DNA of 64,000 nucleotides, from contig CABHOY010000041.1 of assembly GCA_902168105.1 (NCBI GenBank), positions 1-64,000 on the forward strand, in the 5' to 3' direction. This DNA comes from an uncultured Flavihumibacter sp. Lineage in GTDB: Bacteria > Bacteroidota > Bacteroidia > Chitinophagales > Chitinophagaceae. Of the stretch, positions 1 through 10,900 are shown one piece after another (positions within the stretch are counted from its first letter, which is position 1; each line of letters opens with the position of its first letter). The position numbers and the translations under genes are program-made. The notes beneath the pieces were generated by a model that saw nothing but the letters and a program-made list of their open reading frames with translations, made no database searches and was not told the DNA's origin.

Positions 1-157
1 TATAAAAACTCTTGGTTGCCAATCAATGCATGAGGGTGTATGTGGCTTATTTATAAGACCACTCTTTTGAGTTTGCATGTGGCATCCTATAGAAAATAAT
101 ACAAGAAATTGCAGCTTGCATGACAATATCTGCTTAGAGAAGATTGTTTTTATAGGA

Positions 158-188
158 AAAAATAAAGGCCGGTCCCATTAGACCAGCC
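158..188 (-). terminator. Rho-independent terminator of the 103-residue membrane protein gene
   Basis: Read on the minus strand, an 8-bp stem (GGCTGGTC / GACCGGCC, one G-U pair) with a 6-nt loop is followed directly by TTTATTTTTT. It lies about 90 nt after the stop of the gene at 280-591. Positions 1-157 hold no gene I can support. Confidence 0.6.
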
Positions 189-279
189 CTTAAAGTTCTT
201 TTTTTAACTTTTTTTATCCCGGGGCTTGTTTTTCAACATAGAAGACACCCTCTTGTTTACATTTCTTAGCAGTAAAAAA

Positions 280-591
280 TCAGCCGAAAATCTTAAAATA
301 AAGCAGTACCAATGCAATGATGATAGGTCCGGCAAAAGCAAGCCATCCAAGCTTGCGCCGTGGCATTGCATTCAATGCAGGCAACAATTCACTGTTTACC
401 TCATAAAGTTTATTATCGGTCCTGCGTACGCACCATTGTGATCCCATAGGGAACATTGGGATCCAGTACAGATGTCCATATTGTTGTCTTAATTCAAACT
501 GCACCACGCCCGGCACTTCGGAGTGGATACCAAGTTCTGACAGCTGTACAGTCTTCACTTTAAAACTGTTGCGTCCATAAAAGAAAATCAT
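280..591 (-). CDS. Small membrane protein, zinc-ribbon family relative lacking its cysteines
   Basis: 103 residues from an ATG. The N-terminal MIFFYGR stretch and the central YGHLYWIPMFPMG stretch resemble a Bacteroidota family of short zinc-ribbon proteins, in which two CxxC pairs flank this core. Only one cysteine (about residue 54) remains here, so the metal site appears lost. A C-terminal hydrophobic segment (about residues 82-100) predicts one membrane anchor with the basic MPRRK stretch before it. It is a single-gene unit with its own promoter (641-648) and terminator (158-188). Function is unknown; the family link is from memory and moderate. Confidence 0.6.
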   Translation of the reverse strand: MIFFYGRNSFKVKTVQLSELGIHSEVPGVVQFELRQQYGHLYWIPMFPMGSQWCVRRTDNKLYEVNSELLPALNAMPRRKLGWLAFAGPIIIALVLLYFKIFG

Positions 592-640
592 AGGTTTTGG
601 GTTTATAGGTTTATCAGGAGTAAATGCTGATTAGATATAA

Positions 641-669
641 CAAATATAAATAATTTAAATAAGAAACAA
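641..669 (-). promoter_or_regulatory. Bacteroidota-type promoter for the 103-residue protein
   Basis: The minus strand carries TATATTTG (641-648), matching the Bacteroidota -7 consensus TAnnTTTG. A TTG (667-669) lies 18 nt further upstream, close to the usual -33 spacing. The box is 50 nt before the ATG at 591, and the TTG overlaps the T-tract of the preceding terminator. Confidence 0.5.
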
Positions 670-692
670 AAGGCCCGCCGGGAAGCGGGCCA
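662..692 (-). terminator. Rho-independent terminator of the adhesin-PorV operon
   Basis: Minus-strand hairpin GGCCCGC-TTCCCG-GCGGGCC, a perfect 7-bp GC-rich stem, followed by TTTTGTTTCTT. It lies 35 nt after the PorV stop codon. Confidence 0.8.
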
Positions 693-726
693 GTGATAGG
701 TATAGGTTACAGGATAGGTCTCAGTA

Positions 727-1857
727 TTATTTCCACGGAAGATCTACCGTTGCGCCAAAACGCAGGGTATTGGACAGCGGGCTCCGGGTAGTTCCACTGC
801 CGGAAGGCACTATATAGGCGATATTGATCATTGCGGAGCCATATTTGTATCCAACACCGGTGGTCAGATAATTACGGTCGCCATGATATTTATCTTCGTA
901 GAAATAGCCTGCGCGCGCAAAAAACTCGTCATTATAGCTATACTCGCATCCCAGGGATACCTGGAAGGATTTTAATCCTCCATTCGCACTGCTGAATGAT
1001 TTAAACCAGCTTTTCACCACACTGTAATCGTAATAGGAAGCAATACCTGTGGAATCACCAGGAACAACAGGTGTTAGCATCTTATTGAGTTCCAGACCGA
1101 AAGAGAATTTATGCCCTTCCTGTACCGGCAGCGTATAGGCAACACCGGCGCCAAAATTCGAGGGCAGATATTCCTTGGCCGCGCTGTTGTTGCTATAGTT
1201 TACACGGGAGCCCAGATTTGTAATGGTAGCTCCTGTAGTCAGTCCCTTACCGTCTTCATCCAGCGCATTGTAAGTCATTGAGATATCTACGCCAAAAGCG
1301 TTGCCGGCTTTATAATTGACGCCAGAGTTATTGGCATTGCCGCTCGCCAGTTTCGAATAGATATAGCGGGCAGCCAATGCAAGGCTTAGCCGGTCTCCTA
1401 ATTTACGGGCGTATCCTGCTTCGAGAGAGAATTCCCGCGGACTGGAGCTACCCAATGGATTACCTGAAACATCTGCGAATTGAATATTACCCAGATTAAA
1501 ATACCTGAGGGCACCACTTACAGCCTGGTTATCATCCAGCTTATGATATCCGCTGACCGTGGCCAGGTAAATCTTATTACTGATCTCTCTCAACCAGGGA
1601 GTATAAGAGACCGCCACGCCGTCCGGTGATTCTGCAAAGACAATCTTAGACAAATTATAGAACGGTGCGTTGGCATCTGCTTTTGTAGCGATACCCATTT
1701 CACCCATACCACCTGCACGGGCATCCGGTGATATCCGCAGGAATGGCGCTGCAGACGTGGCCACATTAATAGTCTTATCCTGTGCATGAGAAATAACAGG
1801 CAGACCTGTTGTTATCAAAAAAGCCAATACTGCAGAATGAAAACAAAAACGTATCAT
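727..1857 (-). CDS. porV: Type IX secretion system PorV-like outer-membrane protein
   Basis: 376 residues. PorV is an outer-membrane beta-barrel of the T9SS that binds the C-terminal sorting domain of cargo and shuttles it from the translocon to the attachment complex. A signal peptide is followed by the signature region with SPDARAGGMGEMGIAT (mature N-terminus) and NAPFYNLSKIVFAE, then alternating amphipathic strands to a C-terminal DLPWK. I chose the ATG at 1857 because the in-frame TTG at 1884 lies inside a hairpin and adds residues ahead of a normal signal peptide. It directly follows the giant adhesin, so this may be a dedicated PorV paralogue for that cargo rather than the housekeeping copy, which is usually near porU. 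Confidence 0.85.
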   Translation of the reverse strand: MIRFCFHSAVLAFLITTGLPVISHAQDKTINVATSAAPFLRISPDARAGGMGEMGIATKADANAPFYNLSKIVFAESPDGVAVSYTPWLREISNKIYLATVSGYHKLDDNQAVSGALRYFNLGNIQFADVSGNPLGSSSPREFSLEAGYARKLGDRLSLALAARYIYSKLASGNANNSGVNYKAGNAFGVDISMTYNALDEDGKGLTTGATITNLGSRVNYSNNSAAKEYLPSNFGAGVAYTLPVQEGHKFSFGLELNKMLTPVVPGDSTGIASYYDYSVVKSWFKSFSSANGGLKSFQVSLGCEYSYNDEFFARAGYFYEDKYHGDRNYLTTGVGYKYGSAMINIAYIVPSGSGTTRSPLSNTLRFGATVDLPWK

Positions 1858-1870
1858 CTCAAATGTTTTG

Positions 1871-1904
1871 TATAGTCCTGGCAACTGCGGTTACCAGGAC
1901 TATA
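1871..1904 (-). promoter_or_regulatory. Intercistronic hairpin between adhesin and PorV genes
   Basis: A perfect 11-bp inverted repeat (TATAGTCCTGG / CCAGGACTATA), with a further 3-bp AAC/GTT helix inside its loop, begins 5 nt after the adhesin stop codon and ends 13 nt before the PorV ATG at 1857. There is no T-tract after it, so a simple terminator is unlikely. Possible roles are mRNA processing, 3'-end protection of the long adhesin message, or attenuation of porV. Confidence 0.6.
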
Positions 1905-1909
1905 AGTTG

Positions 1910-4900
1910 TTATCTTGCTATTACGACCGTCGTGTTAAAGGTGCCCTCTTTCATCCTGATGTACAGTACATAGGTACCTGAAGGGACACGCTGTGTATTG
2001 ATCTTCAGTATTCCATTCTTCACAATACTTGCCTGTTGCAGCAGTACCTGTCCTGCCATGCTCGTCATAGTTATATTGGCATCGCCGTCCCTTATTTCTA
2101 TGAAACGTACATTCACCTCGTCACTTGCCGGCATCGGGAAGACGATATCTATACCTGAACCGAATTTCACACGAAGGGTAATTGTTGTGGAAGCTATATT
2201 TCCATTACCTGCCATGTCCGTAGCTACGTTCTCAGCAACGCTTACGGTTAATTCACCGTTTCCATCCGGAGCAAGGACCACTTCATAGGTGTCAGGCGAT
2301 AGTTGTTTGAATTCCTTCACCGTACCATTTTTCACGGTGATGTCAGCTGATGAGAAGCCGATAACATCCTCAGTAAACCTAAACGTAAAGGTGACAGGTC
2401 CGCTCAGTGGTTCTTCTCTCAATGTTAACATAGACACCTGTGGTCTGGTGAGATCTACTGTCAGTATAACCTCATTGCTATGACCGCTTTCATTACCCTG
2501 TTTATCGGATGCAGTCACAGTAATGTTGAGTGCACCTTCCACCAGTGCAGGATCGTATGTATAAGACCAGTCGCCATTGGCATCTACAATAGCAGTGCCG
2601 ACAGCCTTGTCATCCGTGTAAACGGTGATCGTTGTTCCTGGTTCTCCTTTACCTGTAATTGTAGGCGTACCTGTATTTACAAGACCAGGGCTGTTTATTC
2701 CCGGTAATACCGGAACTCCCGGAACATCAGGCGCCACAGCATCGATCGAGAATGTAAGCGGACCACCAGGGGCGCTTGTATTGCCGGCAGCGTCAGTAGC
2801 TGTGGCAGTGATACTGTGTGCGCCCTGCGACAATGCAGGATTGAAAGTATATGTGTAATGCCCGTTCGCGTCGGCGGTAGTAGTACCTGCAATCACACCA
2901 TCTACGTAGATAGTTACTGTGCTGTTAGGTTCAGCCGCTCCGGAGATGGTTGGTTTAGTGGTAGTAATTACTCCGTTGCTGATCGGTGTTTCGAGTACAA
3001 CTGTAGGTGCAGCAGGCGCCTGGGTATCGACAGCGAGACTCAGCGGAGGCGTTTGCTGGCTTGTATTGCCGGCAGCATCTGTTGCGGTGGTTGTCACGTT
3101 GTGATTACCATCTGGTAATGCAGGATTAAAAGTATAACTGTAGTTACCATTACCGTCTGCGGTTGTTGTACCGGCAGGTTTACCATCTATAATAATAGTT
3201 ACGGTGCTGTTCGGCTCTGCTTTACCCGTCACTGTTGGTGTATTATCATTTGTAGGTGATTTGTCGGTCGTAACTGTTGGTACAGCCGGTGCCTGCGTAT
3301 CGACAACGATTGCCAGCGCCGGGCTTTGTCCGCTGGTGTTACCGGTAGCATCTGTCGCGGTCACTGTGATGTTGTGAGGTCCGTCAGTCAAATCCGGATC
3401 AAACGTATAGGTATAGTGACCGTTTGCATCTGCTTTAGTGGTGCCGGCAGGTTTACCATCCACGTACACTGTTACTGTACTGTTGGCTTCTGCGTCACCT
3501 TTGATAGATGGCGTGGCATCATTAATGATGCCATTGTTGCCACCGATCAGTTGAGGCGCAGCTGGCGTTTCAGGAGCCGCTGCATCAATGGTGATATTTA
3601 AGGCCGGGCTGTGTGCACTGGTATTACCGGTAGCATCTGTTGCTGTCGCGGTAATAGCGTAGCTACCATCAGCCAGGGCTGGATTAAAGGTATATGTGTA
3701 GTTACCGTTTGCATCGGCCTTTGCAGTACCAACATTATTGCCTCCCACATAGATCGTCACCGTGCTGTTAGCTTCGGCGGTACCGGTCACTGTTGGCGTA
3801 TTATCGCTGGTAGGTGTTTTCTCCGTTGTAATGGTCGGCACTCCCGGCGCCTGGGTATCAATAGCGATATTCAGTGTTGCACTTGGAGCGCTGACATTAC
3901 CGGCAATGTCTGTAGCAGTAGCAGCAAATGTATGTATACCATCAGCTAATAATGTTGGTGTTGTGAAGGTATAGTTACCACTGGCATTTGCTGTGGCTGT
4001 ACCTGCAGGATTACCATCTATAATGATAGTGACGGTACTGTTAGCTTCCGCTGTACCAGTTACAGTTGGCGTATTATCGGCTGTTGGATTTTGAGCGGTG
4101 GTGATGGTCGGTACGACTGGTGCTTGTGTATCGATGACGATATTCAAAGTAGCACTTGTTGCACTGGTATTACCCACTGCATCTGTTGCCCTAGCAGTAA
4201 ATGCATGGGTTCCGTCAGCCAACGGTGTTGGTGCCGTGAAGGTATAGTTACCACTGGCATTTGCAGTAGCTGTACCAGCCGGATTACCATCTATAATGAT
4301 AGTGACAGTACTGTTAGGTTCAGCTGTACCTGTTACAGTTGGCGTATTATCAGCTGTCGGATTTTGAGCGGTGGTGATGGTCGGTATAACTGGTGCTTGT
4401 GTATCGATAACGATATTCAAGGTTGCACTTGTCGCACTAGTATTACCTACTGCATCTGTTGCCGTAGCCGTAAATGCGTGTGTACCATCAGTTAATGGTG
4501 TCGGTGCCGTGAAGGTATAGTTACCACTGGCATTTGCTGTAGCTGTACCAGCAACATTACCATCGATAATGATAGTAACAGTACAGTTAGCTTCTGCTGT
4601 ACCAGTTACTGTTGGCGTATTGTCAGCAGTTGGATTCTGAGCGGTGGTGATGGTCGGTACAACTGGTGCTTGTGTGTCGATAACGATATTCAAGCTTGCA
4701 CTTGAACCACTTGTATTACCTACTCCATCAGTAGATGTTGCAGTGAATGCATGGGTACCATCAGCTAATGGCGTTGGTGCCGTGAAGGTATAGTTACCAC
4801 TGGCATTTGCAGTAGCTGTACCTGCAAGATTACCATCTATAATGATAGTTACGGTACTGTTGGCTTCTGCTGTACCAGTTACAGTTGGCGTATTGTCAGC

Positions 4901-7900
4901 TGTTGGATTTTGAGCGGTAGTGATGGTCGGTACAACTGGTGCTTGTGTATCGATAACGATATTCAAAGTAGCACTTGTTGAACTGGTATTACCTACTGCA
5001 TCTGTTGCCGTAGCAGTAAATGCATGGGTACCATCAGCCAGCGGTGTCGGAGCCGTGAAGGTATAGTTACCACTGGCATTAGCAGTAGTTGTACCAGCAA
5101 CGTTACCATCGATAATGATAGTTACGGTACTGTTGGCTTCTGCTGTACCAGTTACAGTTGGCGTATTATCAGCTGTTGGATTTTGAGCGGTGGTAATGGT
5201 CGGTACAACTGGTGCCTGCGTATCGATAACGATATCCAAAGTAGCACTTGTTGCGCTGGTGTTACCTACTCCATCAGTAGATGTAGCAGTGAATGCATGG
5301 GTACCATCAGCTAATGGCGTTGGTGCCGTGAAAGTATAGTTACCACTTGCATTAGCTGTAGCTGTACCTGCAGGATTACCATCTATGATAATAGTTACGG
5401 TGCTGTTAGCTTCAGCTGTACCAGTTACAGTTGGCGTATTATCAGCAGTTGGATTCTGAGCGGTGGTGATAGTCGGTACAACTGGTGCCTGTGTATCGAT
5501 AACGATATTCAAAATAGCACTTGTTGAACTAGTATTACCTACTGCATCTGTTGCCGTAGCAGTGAATGCATGGGTACCATCAGCCAGCGGTGTCGGAGCC
5601 GTGAAGGTATAGTTACCACTGGCATTTGCTGTAGCTGTACCTGCAGGATTTCCATCTATAATGATAGTGACAGTACTGTTGGCTTCTGCTGTACCAGTTA
5701 CAGTTGGCGTGTTATCAGCTGTCGGATTTTGAACGGTGGTGATGGTCGGTACAACTGGTGCTTGTGTATCGATAACGATATTCAAAGTAGCACTTGTTGA
5801 ACTAGTATTACCCACTACATCTGTTGCCGTAGCAGTGAATGCATGGGTACCATCAGCTAACGGTGTTGGTGCCGTGAAGGTATAGTTACCACTGCCATTT
5901 GCTGTAGCTGTACCTGCCGGATTTCCATCTATAATAATAATGACAGTACTGTTAGCTTCAGCTGTACCGGTAACAGTTGGCGTATTGTCAGCAGTTGGAT
6001 TCTGAGCAGTGGTGATGGTCGGTACAACTGGTGCCTGAGTATCGATAGTAAGATTCAACGTCATGCTTGGGGCACTGGTGTTGCCCACAACATCTTTAGA
6101 TGTGGCAGTCAATCCATGTGTTCCGTCAGCCAGCGGCGTAGTAAAGGTATAAGTGTAGTTACCACCCGCATTAGCTGATACTGTAGCTACAATAGTTCCG
6201 CCATTATAAATGGTTACGCTGCTATTAGCTTCCGCTGTACCAGTTACAGTTGGTGTATTGTCAGCTGTTGGATTTTGAGCAGTGGTAATGGTCGGTACAA
6301 CTGGTGCCTGTGTATCGATGACGATATTCAAAGTAGCACTTGTTGAACTGGTATTGCCCACGCCATCAGTAGCTGTTGCAGTAAATGCATGGGTACCATC
6401 AGCCAACGGTGTCGGAACTGTGAAGGTATAGTTACCACTTGCATTAGCAGTTGCTGTACCTACAGGATTACCATCTATAATGATAGTAACAGTACTGTTA
6501 GGTTCCGCTGTACCAGTTACAGTTGGTGTATTATCAGCGGTTGGATTCTGAGCTGTCGTAATAGTTGGTACTGCCGGCACCTGTGTATCGATAACGATAT
6601 TCAAGCTTGCACTTGAACCACTTGTATTACCTACTCCATCAGTAGATGTTGCTGTAAACGCATGGGTACCATCAGACAACGGTATTGCAGCCGTGAAGGT
6701 ATAGTTACCACTGGCATTTGCAGTAGCTGTACCTGCCGGATTACCATCTATAATGATAGTGACAGTACTATTAGCTTCCGCTGTACCAGTTACAGTTGGC
6801 GTATTATCAGCAGTTGGATTTTGAGCAGTGATGATTGTCGGTACAGCAGGTGCCTGCGTATCGATAACGATATTCAAAGTAGCACTTGAACCACTTGTAT
6901 TACCTACTCCATCAGTAGATGTTGCAGTAAACGCATGGGTACCATCAGCCAGCGGCGTCGGAGTCGTGAAGGTATAGTTACCGCTTGCATTTGCAGTAGC
7001 TGTACCTGCAGGATTACCATCTATGATGATAGTGACAGTACTATTAGCTTCCGCTGTACCAGTTACAGTTGGCGTATTATCAGCGGTTGGATTCTGAGCG
7101 GTGGTGATAGTCGGTACAACTGGCGCCTGCGTATCGATAACGATACTCAAAGTAGCACTTGACGCACTTGTATTACCGGCACCGTCAGTAGATCTGGCGG
7201 TCAGGCTGTGTGTACCGTCAGACAAAGGTGTAGTAAAAGTATATGTATAATTGCCAGATGCATCCGCGGAAGCGGTACCTGCAATATTACCATCAGCATA
7301 AACCGTTACCGTACTGTTAGGCTCTGCGGTCCCGGTAACTGTTGGTGTATTATCAGCAGTTGGATTCTGAGCTGTCGTAATAGTTGGTACTGCCGGCACC
7401 TGTGTATCGATAACGATATTCAGCGCTGCGCTAAACGGGCCGGTATTAGTAGCTGCATCCGTAGCAGTGGCGGTAATACCACGCAGCCCGTCAGGCAGCG
7501 ACGAAGTAAATGTGTAAGTATAATTACCACTGGCATCAGCAGAAGTTGTACCTGCAAGTGCACCGTCACGATAGATGGTTACCAGGCTATTAGGTTCCGC
7601 AGTACCGGTAACGGTAGGTGTATTGTCATTTGCCGGCGTGATCACAGCAGATACAACAGGTGCAGGCGGCGCCTGAGTATCAACGGTGATGTTCAGTACA
7701 GCGCTATGAGGGCCTGTGTTATTTGCCGCATCTGTAGCTGTGGCACTTAATGCATATACATTGTCCACCAGGGGAGTATTGAATGTATAAGAATAATTTC
7801 CACTGGCACTCGCGGTAGTCGTAGCAATAGGAATTACCCCTCTGTAAATGGTAACCGTGCTGTTAGGTTCAGCTGTACCGGTTACAGTCGGCATATTATT

Positions 7901-10900
7901 ATTTGTGATCGTATTGTTAGTAGTGATAGTTGGTGCACCCGGTGCAGTCGCATCTACTGTAATATTCAGCGGAGCGCTTTGTGCACTGGTATTACCGATG
8001 GCGTCCGTGGCTGTCGCCGTGATTGCATAAGTAGCATCCGGTAATGCGGGACTGAATGTGTAAGTATAATTACCACTGCCATTCGCAGTTGTAGTACCCA
8101 CCGCTACGCCATCTTTATAGATAGTTACCGTGCTGTTAGCATCTGTTGTACCGGTTACAGTTGGCGTATTGTCGTTAGTCAGGGTATTAGCAGTAGTGAC
8201 AGTTGGTACCGCCGGCGCCTGTGTATCGACTGTAAAGTTAAGGGCCGGACTTTGCGCACTGGTATTACCTGCGGCGTCGGTAGCCGTCACTTTAATGGTC
8301 TTTACACCGTCTGTCAGTACAGGGAATGTAAAGATATAATCACCGTTGTTATCCGCCAGGGCAGTACCGGCGGCGGTACCTCCATTATAGATGGTCACAG
8401 TACTATTCGGCTCTGCTTTACCTATAATAGTAGGAGTATTATCATTTGTTACACCGGCAACACCGCCTACTAATGTTGGTGCGACAGGCGTATTTGGTGC
8501 AGTAAGATCGATGGTTAGCGCGAATGGATCACTGCTTACACTTACGTTACCGGCAACGTCTGTTGCGGTCACAGTTACATTGTGCAATGAAACGCTCATA
8601 GAAGGCGCAGTCAACGTCCATTGACCAGAAGCATTCGTAGTGGCCGTACCGATCTCTGTAGCACCGTCATATATTTTCACCAGAGAACCCGGTTCGGCCG
8701 AACCGGTCAGGTCGGGCGTTACATCGTTTGATGCATTTCCGCTTCCGGAAGCCAGGGCTGGCTGGCCGGGTTTGACAGGCGCCGTCCTGTCTACCGTTAT
8801 TGTATACACCGCGCTGGCAGCACTGGTATTACTACCGGTGGTTGCAGTAGCTGTGAAGGCATAAGTACCATCAGCCAAGGTAGTACCGGTATAATTAAAT
8901 GTCCACTTACCAGAGCCATTTGCACTGGTAGTACCTACAGATCCCACATCTGCTCTATACACTGTGATAGTGGCGGAAGATTGTCCATTACCACTGATAG
9001 ACAGTGTGGCATCATTGGTTATATTATCTGTAGTACTCAATCCATTATCATCTGCAAAAGAGGTTATAACAGGTGCTGGTGGCGCATTTACCATTACCCG
9101 GGTATAATCAATATTCAATACCGGATCGGAAGCATATCCTCCATATTCCACTACATAACCCAGATTGTTGCCATTATTAAGGTCATTCCATCTACCTTGA
9201 TTCGTAGAGTACAATTGCATGTACTGCTCATCGGTGTTCTGGTAGTTATTCGGTTCGCCACCATTCCATTTTATATATGCACCATTCACCGCAACCGGAT
9301 TATTCAATCCTGTGGAGATAGGCGTTCCTTTTTCAGGCCCGGTTACCCAGTAATAATTACCGTACGCCTGATTCTGGTCATTATAAACGGTACTGCCTAC
9401 GGTGCTATTGATCAGCTGATAGTTACAGGTACCGCCCACCCATCCATCACTGGAGAGCTTAGATGTTATAAAATCATTTTCAATTTGTGCAGTGACAGTA
9501 GCCAGGTATCCCTGAAGACCATATAATGTACGCGCTTCCGCAGCGGCTTTCGCGGCGGTCCAGCTCATCGTCGTAGTAATATATTCGTAATAGTGTGGTT
9601 TACTACCGACGGTGTAACTCACTACGTTGCCGAGTACAAAACGAATAGTCCTGTTGCCCGTCGTACCACTGGTAGTATTGAATTTCATCGTACGGTAAAA
9701 GGTCTGCCAGTCAGTCGACGAAGCAGTACCTGTAAAGCTGGCAATACCTGTGGTGGCATTATATGCAGCGGTTACACCGGTAGGCAGTGTTCCCCAGGAG
9801 ATCACATCCCCCGCAACAAACCCTGCGTCTATATATACACGTCCATCTGTAATACTTGAACTACCTTTTACAAGGATCTGATCATCTATGATTGACGCTG
9901 TTGTAAATAAAGATTTCTGCTGAACGCCCTCGTTTGTGGAAGTGATTTCAGAAGCGGTACTGGTAGCTGCCCTGGTGGCTAACGTGAAGTAATCGCCCTT
10001 CGTGAGGCTCGCACCGGAGATACAAACTCTGTTAACCAGTGTGGTTATGCCGGTGCTGACAACAGTTGCGTTACTGAAATCGCCGTCCTTATCTATGAGC
10101 AGGGCGAAGTTACCCGAGTTGGAAACGTCTATACCCAAGCCGGTCAATTCGAAGCAGACATCAACTGTACCGATATTACCGTTCAGATCTGCTCTCCATA
10201 CCTGTTGCAGCCTGGAGGTATAAGTAGAAGGTGTTTGAGAAGACGCGCCATATCCGCCGCGGTCATTACCGAAGCTTAACACTACGCCTGTATTGGTCGC
10301 AGAAGGATTTGTAACTGACAGGATCCCACTGAAGGAAGCACTTATATTATAAGTACCACCACAAGCGGAAGTACGTATACCCACACCATTGATATCATTA
10401 TTAAAAGGGATACCAAGTGTGTAATTAGATGCCATATCAGTAAAGTCTGTAGCATATTTATTTGCCAGGTAGATATTGACCTTCTCTATTTCGCATGCAG
10501 TAAGTTTACGATTATAGACGATCAGCTCACTGACATCTCCATTATAATAATTATTATCGCCATCCAGACCTATCTTAAATGTAGAAAGACCAGTAGCATT
10601 GGCTGTCTGGTCTGTAAATGCGGAGATCAGCTTACCGTTCAGATAAGCTGCAGATGCGTTGGTGCCACTACTGTAAACGGCCGTAACCAGCCTTGTTTCG
10701 CCGGCCTTTGCGCCCCCCGGTATGACGACGGCCGTGCCACCTGTCGCCAGACTGGCATCTATCGTGCCGGTCGCCGCTTTATTATTAAAGTAGCGTTGCT
10801 GACTACCATTATCATTTCCCCATATCGCCTGGGCATTGCCGTCGTTCGTTCCTGGACGGTATACAGCAAAAATGGTGACATCCGCAGATGTCACCTTCCT

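Noticed and set aside
3840..7410. CRISPR-like regular repetition
   Set aside because: The unit is 273 bp and coding throughout, with no short repeats and unique spacers.
3611..7750. Long plus-strand ORFs antisense to the adhesin, with regular spacing
   Set aside because: They are shadows of the 273-bp coding repeats on the other strand; their products are Cys/Ser/Ile-rich nonsense.
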